The position numbers and the translations under genes were made by a program. The notes under the pieces are model-generated. The model was not told the DNA's origin. It did no database searches and was given only the letters and a program-made list of their open reading frames with translations. A stretch of 50,935 nt of DNA from an uncultured Balneola sp. GTDB taxonomy: Bacteria; Bacteroidota; Rhodothermia; Balneolales; Balneolaceae. How positions within the stretch are numbered: the first letter of the stretch is position 1; each line of letters starts with the position of its first letter. This document shows, in pieces, positions 35,025 through 44,010 of this stretch. The stretch is from the NCBI GenBank assembly GCA_902529115.1, contig CABZVB010000013.1:1-50935 (forward strand), read 5' to 3'.

Positions 35025-36479
35025 TTGTCTAAAGAAACTATACGATCCGTTAGAAAACGCATCGCTGATGGAGAATTTCGGCTACGAAATTTGGTAGCCG
35101 AACATTTAAGTACTATTGAAAAAAGAAATTCTGATATTAACGCGGTTACGTACCTCGATTATGAAAGCGCCTATGAGAGGGCAGATCATATTGAAGCAAA
35201 AATAAAAGAGGGCAAAGCAGGACCACTAGCAGGTGCAATAATCGGGATTAAAGAAGCTATTTGTGAAGCAGGGAAACCAGCAACCTGCGCATCCAATATG
35301 CTCCGTAATTTTAAAAGTGTATATAATGCAACTGTCATTGATCGGATGTACAATGATGATGCCCTATTTTTGGCAAGGCATAATATGGATGAGTTTGCTA
35401 TGGGTTCTACTAATGAATACTCAGTCCACGGAACTGCAAGAAACCCTCATAATACTGATTATGTAACAGGAGGTTCGTCTGGCGGTAGTGCGGCGGCTGT
35501 TGCGGCACATTTTGTACAAGCTAGCCTTGGATCTGACACCGGTGGGTCTATACGGCAACCAGCTGCTTATTGCGGTGTAGTAGGGCTTAAACCGTCCTAT
35601 GGCAGAGTTTCAAGATATGGTTTGATTGCCTATGCATCGTCCTTTGATTCTATTGGACCGTTGACGAATTCAGTGGAAGATGCTGCACTAATTTTAGGTA
35701 GTATAGCTGGCCATGACAAAAATGATATGACATCGGTTGCAAATCCTGTTGCCGATTATATAAATGCCGTTGATAATCCCAATAAAAACATACGAATAGG
35801 TATTCCAGAAGAATATTTTGGTGAAGGCTTAGATGCCGAAATCCATCAAAAAATAATGAGTTTAATTTGCAAGCTAGAGGTAGATGGTGCCACATTAGTA
35901 CCTATTAAACTACCTCATAGTGAATATGCTATATCTACTTATTACATCCTTGCTACAGCAGAGGCTTCAAGTAATTTAGCTCGTTACGATGGCGTTCGAT
36001 ATGGTCACAGAGCCTCCATTGATCAGATTAAAGAACTCGAGAGTGAAGATACGGCCTTAAATAAAATGTATAAAATCAGTCGAACTGAAGGTTTTGGAAT
36101 GGAGGTAAAAAGACGCATCATGTTAGGTACCTATGTTTTGAGTTCTGGATATTATGATGCTTATTATGCTAAGGCACAAAAAGTACGACGACTAATTCAA
36201 CAAGACTTTCTCCAAGCATTTGAACAGGTTGACATAATAGTGAGCCCTACCACACCCACTACTGCATTCCCTATAGGAAGTAAATTAGATAATCCTGTCC
36301 AAATGTATCTTAACGATATATATACTATTTCAGCCAATTTAGCGGGGATCGGTGGAATAAACGTACCAATTGGGTTTCATTCGAATGGTTTACCTATGGG
36401 ATTGCAATTTATGGCGTCCGCATTTAAAGAAGAAAGGTTAATTGCCTCAGCTCGGCTTATTGAACGTCTACAGTCATAG
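35025..36479 (+). CDS. gatA: Asp-tRNA(Asn)/Glu-tRNA(Gln) amidotransferase subunit A
   Basis: A 484-residue GatA starting at TTG (35025), the only start that keeps the normal N-terminus SKETIRSVRKRIADGEF. The amidase catalytic triad aligns with B. subtilis as Lys76 (in IGIKEAI), Ser151 and Ser175 (in YVTGGSSGGSAAAV and SLGSDTGGSIRQPA). It supplies ammonia from glutamine so that mischarged Glu-tRNA(Gln) or Asp-tRNA(Asn) is corrected by GatCAB. gatB and gatC are not in this window. Around Lys76 the text reads IKEAICE where IKDNI is common. Confidence 0.93.
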   Translation: MSKETIRSVRKRIADGEFRLRNLVAEHLSTIEKRNSDINAVTYLDYESAYERADHIEAKIKEGKAGPLAGAIIGIKEAICEAGKPATCASNMLRNFKSVYNATVIDRMYNDDALFLARHNMDEFAMGSTNEYSVHGTARNPHNTDYVTGGSSGGSAAAVAAHFVQASLGSDTGGSIRQPAAYCGVVGLKPSYGRVSRYGLIAYASSFDSIGPLTNSVEDAALILGSIAGHDKNDMTSVANPVADYINAVDNPNKNIRIGIPEEYFGEGLDAEIHQKIMSLICKLEVDGATLVPIKLPHSEYAISTYYILATAEASSNLARYDGVRYGHRASIDQIKELESEDTALNKMYKISRTEGFGMEVKRRIMLGTYVLSSGYYDAYYAKAQKVRRLIQQDFLQAFEQVDIIVSPTTPTTAFPIGSKLDNPVQMYLNDIYTISANLAGIGGINVPIGFHSNGLPMGLQFMASAFKEERLIASARLIERLQS

Positions 36480-36488
36480 AGAATATTC

Positions 36489-37331
36489 ATGAATCGAGCC
36501 TATTTGGAGCTTCAACTTGAGCTTAATAATACGGATCCATTAGTAATCATTGCTGAGCTCAATGAGTTGGGATTTTCTGGTTTTGATGAATCAGAAGTAC
36601 TGCTAAAGGCATATATAGATTTTAGCGTCTGGATTAAGGTCCAAAAAAATGTTAAGGCATGCTTGGCATCTTTTTCAGAATTAGTTATTGTTGCTGAACA
36701 TAAAATAGAGCAGAAGAATTGGAATGCGGAGTGGGAAAAAAGTGTTCAACCGCAGTTGATAGGGCCGTTTTACGTGTATCCTAGTTGGAATAAAAAAGTA
36801 ATTCCCGCCGACAGCATTCCAATCGTGATTGATCCCAAAATGGCATTTGGGACAGGCACACATGAAACAACTAGGTTATTGCTTTCTTGGTTACCATCAG
36901 CCGTAAAAAAAAATGATAAGATTCTAGATGCAGGCACTGGGACAGGTATTCTAGGAATAGCAGCTAGTAAACTCGGCGCAAGCACGGTAGAGGGTTTTGA
37001 TATAGATCCATGGAGTGTTGAAAACGTAGCTGAAAATATTGATAGAAATAATGTAGAAAACTTCAAGGCATATCATGGAAGTATAGAACAAATTAATCCA
37101 GATCATCAATTTGATATAATATTGGCTAATATAAATACTGCTGCTCTCAGGGATTTGCTTCCAATGTTTAAAAAATGCTTAAATAAAGATGGTTCACTAC
37201 TCATATCCGGTTTGCTCGATATTGATATTCCTTTTTTTAAGGATCAAGTAATTCAAGACGAGTTTATTATACTTGAGCAAAATGTTTTCCAAGAGTGGAC
37301 TGCACTGTGGTTAGAGCCGGTTGTACACTAG
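36489..37331 (+). CDS. prmA: Ribosomal protein L11 methyltransferase
   Basis: A 280-residue PrmA. The N-terminal L11-recognition domain precedes a SAM domain with MAFGTGTHETTRLLLSWL, ILDAGTGTGILGIAASKLGA (motif I), FDIDPWSVENV and the catalytic-side ANINTAAL, which replaces the more usual NILA. PrmA trimethylates residues of ribosomal protein L11. It starts ten bases after gatA. A 79-base gap then leads to the Ppx/GppA gene and contains a 7-base ATTAGTT/AACTAAT hairpin of uncertain meaning. Confidence 0.92.
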   Translation: MNRAYLELQLELNNTDPLVIIAELNELGFSGFDESEVLLKAYIDFSVWIKVQKNVKACLASFSELVIVAEHKIEQKNWNAEWEKSVQPQLIGPFYVYPSWNKKVIPADSIPIVIDPKMAFGTGTHETTRLLLSWLPSAVKKNDKILDAGTGTGILGIAASKLGASTVEGFDIDPWSVENVAENIDRNNVENFKAYHGSIEQINPDHQFDIILANINTAALRDLLPMFKKCLNKDGSLLISGLLDIDIPFFKDQVIQDEFIILEQNVFQEWTALWLEPVVH

Positions 37332-37410
37332 ATTCACAAATTAATTTGATTCAAATTAGTTTAGCTTACCTTAACTAATCCAAAAAGTATCTATTTTATA
37401 ATAAAAACTG

Positions 37411-38322
37411 TTGTATAGAGCATCAATTGATATAGGTACTAATTCTGTTTTGTTACTCATTGCTGAGCAAACGGAAAAAGGATTACAAGTACTTGAAGAG
37501 GCCCAACGTTTACCTAGGTTGGGATCTATGGTAGATTCAAATAGACTTCTTGCCAAAGAAAGTATGAATAAAGTGCTTGAGGCTTTATCAGAATATGTAG
37601 CTATTATTCAAAAGTATGGTGATGATGTACTTGCAAGAACTGTAGTTACGGCAACCAGTGCTGTTCGAGATGCAGCAAATAAGCAAGAATTTTTAACACT
37701 AGTTAAGGAAACAGTTGGTTTCCAGGTTCTTATACTAAGTGGGGAAGAAGAGGCAAAGTACACCTACTTAGGGGCTATAAGCCAAACAAAGGTTGAATCA
37801 GATTCAATTATGATCGTAGATATTGGTGGAGGTAGTACTGAACTAGCTGTAGGTAACTCAACTAATTTGCTCCGTGGCATTTCAATTAATATGGGATCTG
37901 TGCGGTTTAATGAACGTTTTTTATTACATAATCCTCCTTACCAAAGAGAGATAGGCGAGTGTAGGCGGTCAATAGAAGCTTTATTACGTGCAACACAATT
38001 ACGCTTTCCTTCTAACACACAGGTAGTGGCTGTTTCTGGTACGGCCACCTCATTAGCTGCTATTGATCAGCAACTATTTCCTTACAGATCATCAGGAATA
38101 AATAATTACCGTTTAAACAACGATAAATTAGCCACTTTTATTAGGCTATTCAGCATACATACCTTTGAATATTTGCTTGATTTACATCCCGAAGTTATGA
38201 AAGGTAGAGTAGATGTATTTTTGGCTGGTTTACTCATATTAGAGGGAGTTTTAAGATATGCAAGGGCCGAAGAATTCATTGTTTCTAACGGTGGCATTAG
38301 ACATGGTATACTACTAAGTTGA
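37411..38322 (+). CDS. Ppx/GppA phosphatase family protein
   Basis: A 303-residue protein starting at TTG (37411): MYRASIDIGTNSVLLL is the family's nucleotide-binding start. Further marks are the LSGEEEAKYTYLGA segment, VDIGGGSTEL and SGTATSLAAI. This is the short form, about 300 residues, limited to the ASKHA core; long Ppx proteins add an HD-like C-terminal part. It could be an exopolyphosphatase or a pppGpp phosphatase; short forms are not well sorted. It is six bases upstream of the sigma factor start. Confidence 0.88.
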   Translation: MYRASIDIGTNSVLLLIAEQTEKGLQVLEEAQRLPRLGSMVDSNRLLAKESMNKVLEALSEYVAIIQKYGDDVLARTVVTATSAVRDAANKQEFLTLVKETVGFQVLILSGEEEAKYTYLGAISQTKVESDSIMIVDIGGGSTELAVGNSTNLLRGISINMGSVRFNERFLLHNPPYQREIGECRRSIEALLRATQLRFPSNTQVVAVSGTATSLAAIDQQLFPYRSSGINNYRLNNDKLATFIRLFSIHTFEYLLDLHPEVMKGRVDVFLAGLLILEGVLRYARAEEFIVSNGGIRHGILLS

Positions 38323-38327
38323 ACTCT

Positions 38328-38948
38328 ATGGCGAAGCATAACTATAAACTTACCAAACGTCAAGATGCCTCATTTAGCTCATTACAGGATGATCAAATGG
38401 TAGTTTTGGCTGTTAAAGGAGATGAAAAAGCCTATTCAGAATTAACCCAAAAATATCAAAAACCTCTTTATTTTCACGTCAGTAAAATGATACGGGATCC
38501 TGATTTTGCTGAGGATTTAGTTCAAGATATTTTTTTAAATGCTTTTAAAAGTTTAAAAAACTATAAAAATGATCATGCTTTTTCAACTTGGCTGTATCGA
38601 ATAGCTAGAAATCATACAATCGATTATTTACGAAAAAAAAAGATTGAAACCCTGAGTATTCATGTAGATGATTATGATGAATCGCATGCCTCTATTCAGA
38701 TCGCTGATGAAAGTAGTTTCACCGACCAACCCATTATTAGGCGGGAACGGAGAAATAAAGTCTATGAGGCAATTTATCAACTACCTGAAAAATATCGAGA
38801 TATTATAGTAAAACGGCATATCGAGGAGAAAAGCTATCAAGAAATTGCCGTAGAGATAGACATACCTTTGGGTACGGTCAAAGCGCATTTATTTAGAGCA
38901 AGAGAGTTATTGTACAAGTATATGAAGGATACTATACAAGATTACTGA
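38328..38948 (+). CDS. ECF-type RNA polymerase sigma factor
   Basis: A 206-residue sigma-70-family factor from the ATG at 38328 (a TTG at 38319 overlaps the previous stop). Region 2 shows YSELTQKYQKPLYFHV, DPDFAEDLVQDIFLNAFKSL and FSTWLYRIARNHTIDYLR; region 4 shows LPEKYRDIIVKRHIEEKSYQ, EIAVEIDIPLGTVKAHLFRA. No anti-sigma gene lies next to it. Its last seven bases overlap the end of the convergent queG gene, so the two stop codons are interlocked. Confidence 0.9.
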   Translation: MAKHNYKLTKRQDASFSSLQDDQMVVLAVKGDEKAYSELTQKYQKPLYFHVSKMIRDPDFAEDLVQDIFLNAFKSLKNYKNDHAFSTWLYRIARNHTIDYLRKKKIETLSIHVDDYDESHASIQIADESSFTDQPIIRRERRNKVYEAIYQLPEKYRDIIVKRHIEEKSYQEIAVEIDIPLGTVKAHLFRARELLYKYMKDTIQDY

Positions 38949-39886
38949 TGATTATTTAAGACAATGCTAGCATTTCGTAAAAAATCCTTGTAATTAACAC
39001 GTAATACTGCTGTTCCTTTAAAATAAACTTCGTACTCTTCTTCTTTAAGTTGAGACCAATCCTGCGGGCTAAGTGTAATCCAATGTTCATTGGGTTGAAA
39101 TTCAGGCCAATGCCCTAAAAGTGCTTTTCTGTTCCATGGGCATACTTCTTGACAGATATCACAGCCAAAAATCCATTCCCCCATTTTTTCATGAAAAAAA
39201 TTTGGTATTTCTCCATCATGTTCAATGTTCCAATGAGATATACACTTAGATCCATCCACCTTCTTGGGCTCATAAATTGCGTCGGTTGGACAAGCGTCAA
39301 TACAACGCCTGCATGTACCACAATGATCGCTGGTAGCATGATCATATACTAGTGGAATATTTAGCAGTATGTCTGCTATAAAAAAGTAAGAGCCTAGTTT
39401 TTTATTGATTAGATTGCCATTTTTACCAATCCAGCCTAGGCCTGATCGTTGAGCCCAACTTCTTTCTAGAACCGGTGCTGAATCCACAAAATAACGCCCT
39501 TCTGCAATCGGAATTTCTTGTTGAATCTGTTGATAAAGTTGTTTGAGTTTTTTCTTGATTACTCGATGATAATCCCGTCCTTGGGCATATCTTGCGAAAG
39601 ATACCCCTTGATTTATGTAGGATGACTCATCTTTTCTATGGTAACTAACCAATAGGGAAATTACGCTTTGAGTGCCAGGAACAAGTAAGCGTGGATCAAC
39701 GCGTTTTTCATGGTTATTTTCCATCCATGACATAGTTCCATTACGTCCGTCTTCTAGCCATGTACTTAGTCGCCTGTCGTCATTTTCTAAATAAGTTGCT
39801 TGAGCAAATCCAATGGCGTCAAAGCCTAATTCAAGCGCCCTATTACGTATAAATTGTGTCCATCGCTCTTGTTCTTGGTTTATCAT
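38942..39886 (-). CDS. queG: Epoxyqueuosine reductase
   Basis: A 314-residue QueG, the cobalamin and iron-sulfur enzyme that makes queuosine from epoxyqueuosine in tRNA. The start LGFDAIGFAQATYLENDDRR, VDSAPVLERSWAQRSGLGWI (the substrate and cobalamin-side loop with the catalytic Asp), and two ferredoxin-like cysteine sets, CGTCRRCIDACPTDAI and CDICQEVCPWN, are all present. Length is slightly short of the 379 of E. coli, because the C-terminal HEAT-like part is missing, which is usual in many phyla. A queuosine mannosyltransferase homologue lies at the right edge of the window. Confidence 0.93.
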   Translation of the reverse strand: MINQEQERWTQFIRNRALELGFDAIGFAQATYLENDDRRLSTWLEDGRNGTMSWMENNHEKRVDPRLLVPGTQSVISLLVSYHRKDESSYINQGVSFARYAQGRDYHRVIKKKLKQLYQQIQQEIPIAEGRYFVDSAPVLERSWAQRSGLGWIGKNGNLINKKLGSYFFIADILLNIPLVYDHATSDHCGTCRRCIDACPTDAIYEPKKVDGSKCISHWNIEHDGEIPNFFHEKMGEWIFGCDICQEVCPWNRKALLGHWPEFQPNEHWITLSPQDWSQLKEEEYEVYFKGTAVLRVNYKDFLRNASIVLNNHQ

Positions 39887-39986
39887 GTATGTGTCTATTT
39901 ACTCTGAATTATACTGTTACCTGCTAATTTGACTCAATTAACAAGCTTATAAGTTGTAAAAAATTCGGAATACCACAGTAAGCCTA

Positions 39987-40658
39987 TTAGATATCTAAAT
40001 CATTAACTTTGCCGTCTTTAAGTATAACGGTTCTACTAGGGTATTTTTTTACAAGACTATGGTCGTGTGTAACCATGAGAATCGCGGTACCTTTTTTGTG
40101 TATGTTCAGCAAAATATCCATTATTTCTTTAGAAGCATCTGGGTCTAAATTTCCTGTAGGTTCATCCGCTAGTAGTAGTCGAGGCTCATTAGCCAGAGCA
40201 CGTGCTATAACGACGCGTTGCTGCTCCCCACCTGAAAGATCTTGCGGCATTTGCTTAAAACGATGACTAAGACCAACAAGTGTGAGTAACTCATTAACTT
40301 TTGTGCTAATCTTTGAGTTAGGGTATCCAGTCACATGAAGGCTAAATGCAACATTCTCAAAAATTGTACGATCTGTAAGTAACTGAAAATCTTGAAACAC
40401 AATACCCATACTTCGTCGAAGTTCGGGTACTTTTTTCAGCTTTAGTTTCTTTAGTTGATAACCATTCACCACCACTTCACCTGATTGAGCAACAACATCA
40501 CGGTATAATAGCTTTAAAAAACTACTCTTTCCCACACCTGTGGGTCCTATTAAATAGACAAACTCTTGTTGTTCTAACTTGAAATTGGCATCGATTAGAA
40601 TACTTCTGTGGTCATAATTCAGCGAAACATTATTTAACTGTACTATTGATTCTGACAT
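39987..40658 (-). CDS. ftsE: Cell division ABC ATPase FtsE
   Basis: A 223-residue ATPase with Walker A GPTGVGKSSFLKLL, Q-loop VFQDFQLLTDRTIFENVAF, signature LSGGEQQRVVIARAL and Walker B LLLADEPTGNLDP. The PTGVGKSS spelling and the length match FtsE, which with FtsX activates peptidoglycan hydrolases at the septum. FtsX is not adjacent, as is often the case in Bacteroidota. It overlaps the methyltransferase gene by 16 bases and is the last gene of the icd-to-ftsE run. Confidence 0.85.
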   Translation of the reverse strand: MSESIVQLNNVSLNYDHRSILIDANFKLEQQEFVYLIGPTGVGKSSFLKLLYRDVVAQSGEVVVNGYQLKKLKLKKVPELRRSMGIVFQDFQLLTDRTIFENVAFSLHVTGYPNSKISTKVNELLTLVGLSHRFKQMPQDLSGGEQQRVVIARALANEPRLLLADEPTGNLDPDASKEIMDILLNIHKKGTAILMVTHDHSLVKKYPSRTVILKDGKVNDLDI

Positions 40659-41419
40659 CTAGCTACAACGGTTATTCGGGTTGATGTGGACCTTGCTTCA
40701 TTAAAAGAGAAAGCATCATAAAAACTTAAAGGTTTTAGAGGACTTTTATTTAAAATTTTCTTCATTTGTTCGAGTTCGTATGCTCTTTGTTGATGCTCTT
40801 CAATCCATGTTTGATTTGCGGATAGGCTACGGTCAATAATTTCAAAAGAATTGGTATGTAAATTTAGATTTGGGTCGAATTTACTGGTTCGATAATAACA
40901 AATATTACTATACTCACCTTCAATTTCATTCAAATGATCAACTGCTTCAATAGAATTTTTAGGTGTAGAAAAATCAAATACTAAAAGGCCGTTTTTCGCT
41001 AGAGATTTGGCCGCTTCATGAAAAAAATGTTCAATCTCTTGTGGTTGCAACAAATAATTGACACTATCGAATACACTTATCAGTGCATCTTGATCTCTAA
41101 CAAGCGTTAGATCATTAAATGAGGCCTGAAAACAAGAAATAGGATAAGCTAAACCATTTAGTTTATTGCTTCCAATACGAACCATATCAAGGGAAGCATC
41201 ACAAGCCTGTAAGTTATAATCCCCTAGTTTACTTAATTCCAAGGTTAAGGAAGCAGTTCCACAAGAAAGTTCGGTAATAGAAGTTGGTTCTGGATGATGT
41301 TGATGCAATAGATCATCTATATATTCAGCCCAATATGCATAGTCTACGTCATTCATAATATGATCATAAATCTTAGCAAGTTTAGAATAGATAGGCTGTT
41401 TTTGTTTGCCTCGAATCAT
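40643..41419 (-). CDS. Class I SAM-dependent methyltransferase
   Basis: A 258-residue protein with the SAM fold: IYSKLAKIYDHIMNDVDYAY at the N-terminus, motif I SITELSCGTASLTLELSKLG (with Ser for the more usual Gly-rich Asp), ACDASLDMVRIG, and ISVFDSVNYLL before the last strands. This is the small-molecule-type YcgJ/DUF-like methyltransferase pattern; the substrate is unknown. It overlaps pdxA by four bases at its start and ftsE by 16 at its end. Confidence 0.8.
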   Translation of the reverse strand: MIRGKQKQPIYSKLAKIYDHIMNDVDYAYWAEYIDDLLHQHHPEPTSITELSCGTASLTLELSKLGDYNLQACDASLDMVRIGSNKLNGLAYPISCFQASFNDLTLVRDQDALISVFDSVNYLLQPQEIEHFFHEAAKSLAKNGLLVFDFSTPKNSIEAVDHLNEIEGEYSNICYYRTSKFDPNLNLHTNSFEIIDRSLSANQTWIEEHQQRAYELEQMKKILNKSPLKPLSFYDAFSFNEARSTSTRITVVARCQNQ

Positions 41420-42462
41420 ATTGGGTCTGTTTTTTTGGATTTGGATAAATAGGCTAAGGCAACTTTATAGGCCTCTAACATAGAGTCGGGTTCAGCTTCC
41501 CATTTTCCTACTATGTCAAAGGCAGTCCCGTGATCGGGCGAAGTACGAATAAATGGCAATCCTAAGGTACAATTAACCCCTTTTCCCATAGACCATAATT
41601 TAAAAGGGGTTAAGCCTTGGTCATGATAGGCTGCAAGAACTACATCATATTCTAAAAAATGTTTTCTACCGAAGAAAGCATCAGCAGGGAAGGGGCCTGT
41701 TAGCTCGACTGTAGGATCATTGTGAAACGACTCCAAAACAGGTTCAATAATCTCCTGTTCCTCATAACCAAGTACCCCGCCATCCCCAGCATGTGGATTA
41801 ATTCCCAATAGAGCAATTTTAGGCACTCGATCTGGTTTATAGGTGTTAAAATGAGTACAAATGATTCTAATTTTAGAAACTAAAGTGGCTTTATTTATGT
41901 GGTTAACCACTGATTTTAGTGGTAAATGAGTGGTTAACAAACAAATATTCAACCCTCTACCGGAAAGCATCATGACCACATCTTCTACGCCTGTTTGTTC
42001 CATTAAATATTCTGTATGTCCGGGTACTTTATATCCAGCAAGTTGAATACTTTCTTTTGAAATAGGGGCCGTCACTAGGGCATGTGCATGTTTGTTTAGG
42101 CAGAGTTGAATTCCGGTTAATACTGATTGCATACTTATTTCACCAGCCAAAGCGGTGATTTGACCATAGCTACAACTAGAAAATTCTAGCTCAGACCAAG
42201 ATTCAAATGACTCAAGTACGTTAATTGCTCCTTCCACTACTTGTTTGTGATCTGAAATGTAATGTATGGTTGGAGTTGGGTATATTGCCCCCGAATTAAA
42301 ATCATTATGTTCCTTGATAAGTCGTTGAAACAATAGATGAGGAGCAGATATAATAGGAGTGGAGAGAGATAGATCAAGAGCTAGTAGCATTTTAAAGGTT
42401 ACTTCTGGTCCAATACCATTTGGATCACCGATTGAGACAGCTAAACGGGGCTTAGTGTTCAA
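41416..42462 (-). CDS. pdxA: 4-hydroxythreonine-4-phosphate dehydrogenase
   Basis: A 348-residue PdxA of the pyridoxal 5'-phosphate pathway. Marks: SIGDPNGIGPEVTFK at the start, metal-binding histidines in ISKESIQLAGYKVPGHTEYL (His of GHTEY), NPHAGDGGVLGYEE and AAYHDQGLTPFKL. It is a dimeric NAD-dependent dehydrogenase. It overlaps both neighbours by four bases (GWxTD gene upstream, methyltransferase downstream), so expression is tightly coupled. Confidence 0.94.
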   Translation of the reverse strand: MNTKPRLAVSIGDPNGIGPEVTFKMLLALDLSLSTPIISAPHLLFQRLIKEHNDFNSGAIYPTPTIHYISDHKQVVEGAINVLESFESWSELEFSSCSYGQITALAGEISMQSVLTGIQLCLNKHAHALVTAPISKESIQLAGYKVPGHTEYLMEQTGVEDVVMMLSGRGLNICLLTTHLPLKSVVNHINKATLVSKIRIICTHFNTYKPDRVPKIALLGINPHAGDGGVLGYEEQEIIEPVLESFHNDPTVELTGPFPADAFFGRKHFLEYDVVLAAYHDQGLTPFKLWSMGKGVNCTLGLPFIRTSPDHGTAFDIVGKWEAEPDSMLEAYKVALAYLSKSKKTDPI

Positions 42463-43982
42463 TATTTATTCTCCTTATTCGCGTTGACTAGTATGAAATC
42501 TCCAAAGCCAGAACTAGCTGTAAAAACAAAGGTTCTATTAGGATAAATCCACTCCTCTATAACCCTACTACTGGCAGGGAAGCTACGAATAATCTCTTTT
42601 GGGGGTCCAATTTTAATGTAAATTTGTCCTTGATCAGAGTCATAACCTTCTGGTTGACTAGCAGTTGAAAACTGATCAAAGGCAAAATCAATTCGACTAT
42701 AGTATTCGTTCATTAATTCATTTTTAGCAGTCGCTTGTATGGGATCTTTTGAATCCCAGAACGAGCGAAACCAAATCATCTTGTCTTCATTTTTTTTCTT
42801 TAAAACATCTTCAATAGTCTGTTCATGCACAATATATCGAAGCATTTCTATAGCTACATCGAGCTGAAAAAGGCTAGTGGGCATATCCTGCCAGAAGGTC
42901 TCAAAATATAAGGAGTGAATATTTTCATTATTAGATTGCAGATTTAATTTGTACCTCTTATTGTCCAGTACTCTGGTCTCTAAATCAATCAAGTAGAATT
43001 CTGAGTCTATATTTTGAGTATTCTCAATGAGTTGATTTTTAAGCGGCAGACTTACTCTAAATCTGGGCAGAGTGATTGTTTCTATGGTTTTTGAGGATAC
43101 TACGTTCTCTGGATTTGATACTGTAGAAATAATTAAATCGAAGGTAGGTATCGAATCAAGAGCAAAAGTTGGAATTCCCACATAAGAATTTTCACTAAAG
43201 CTTATTTGGTTTGTTGACCCAACCCATTTAACAACTTTGTTTTCTTTTTGTGTGGAAAAGGTAATATTTGCCTCAGTACTCCCACTTGTGTAGTTGAAAA
43301 AGGACAGGGGTTGTTGAAGCTTAGGTGGATGCAATTGTAACCCAATTTCTCTTAGAATATCTTTTGGGATATATTGTTTAAAAATAGAGTTTGTAGATTT
43401 ATTGTCTCTAGTTCTGCGACGGTTGGGATTGAGTCGTTCTAATTTTTCTGAGTCGATTTGTACCCCTGTAACCGCTGGACTGTCTTTTAAGTAATTATAG
43501 TCCATGTGGATAGTGTACTTATCTCTAGGTAAATATAGTGTTGTTAACACCTTAGTGATCTCATTAGGATCTAATGTATTCTCATATTGACTCACAAAAA
43601 TAGTATCCCCAATGAAAATACGCTCTGTTAATTCTCTTGTATTCTCATCTTCATAGAATCCTTTGTATATTTCTAAATTCAATTGATAGTGAGCAATGTA
43701 GTTACTGTCATCTTGTCGTTCAAAGGCTAACTGATGATGTGGTATGGATAGAAAAACAGCTAATAGTGTTGAATCTTCTGTTGCTTTAAACCATTGGAAA
43801 TCTACATCAAACCCTTTCTTAATTTTACTCTGGGCTAAATAGCGATAGGAGTCATTTGTTTGAGCTTTTATCTGAACCTTAAAGGTAAATCCTAATAATA
43901 ATAATATGATTAGAATTTTAGCTCCAAAACCAAATTGTTTGCTAAGGTTTTTTTGGTTCTTATAACTACTTGGTTTTTTCAT
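42459..43982 (-). CDS. GWxTD-domain exported protein
   Basis: A 507-residue protein. An N-terminal membrane/signal segment (ILIILLLLGFTFKV) follows a basic start. Most of the chain is predicted beta-rich and the C-terminal 130 residues match the GWxTD domain: MIWFRSFWDSKDPIQATAKN, then FDQFSTASQPEGYDSDQGQI and YIKIGPPKEI. GWxTD proteins are of unknown function, are probably periplasmic or outer-membrane associated, and occur in Bacteroidota and sister groups. The gene begins 28 bases after icd and overlaps pdxA by four. Confidence 0.85.
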   Translation of the reverse strand: MKKPSSYKNQKNLSKQFGFGAKILIILLLLGFTFKVQIKAQTNDSYRYLAQSKIKKGFDVDFQWFKATEDSTLLAVFLSIPHHQLAFERQDDSNYIAHYQLNLEIYKGFYEDENTRELTERIFIGDTIFVSQYENTLDPNEITKVLTTLYLPRDKYTIHMDYNYLKDSPAVTGVQIDSEKLERLNPNRRRTRDNKSTNSIFKQYIPKDILREIGLQLHPPKLQQPLSFFNYTSGSTEANITFSTQKENKVVKWVGSTNQISFSENSYVGIPTFALDSIPTFDLIISTVSNPENVVSSKTIETITLPRFRVSLPLKNQLIENTQNIDSEFYLIDLETRVLDNKRYKLNLQSNNENIHSLYFETFWQDMPTSLFQLDVAIEMLRYIVHEQTIEDVLKKKNEDKMIWFRSFWDSKDPIQATAKNELMNEYYSRIDFAFDQFSTASQPEGYDSDQGQIYIKIGPPKEIIRSFPASSRVIEEWIYPNRTFVFTASSGFGDFILVNANKENKY

Positions 43983-44010
43983 ATTTATTCGTTTTTCTTA
44001 TAGAAAACCG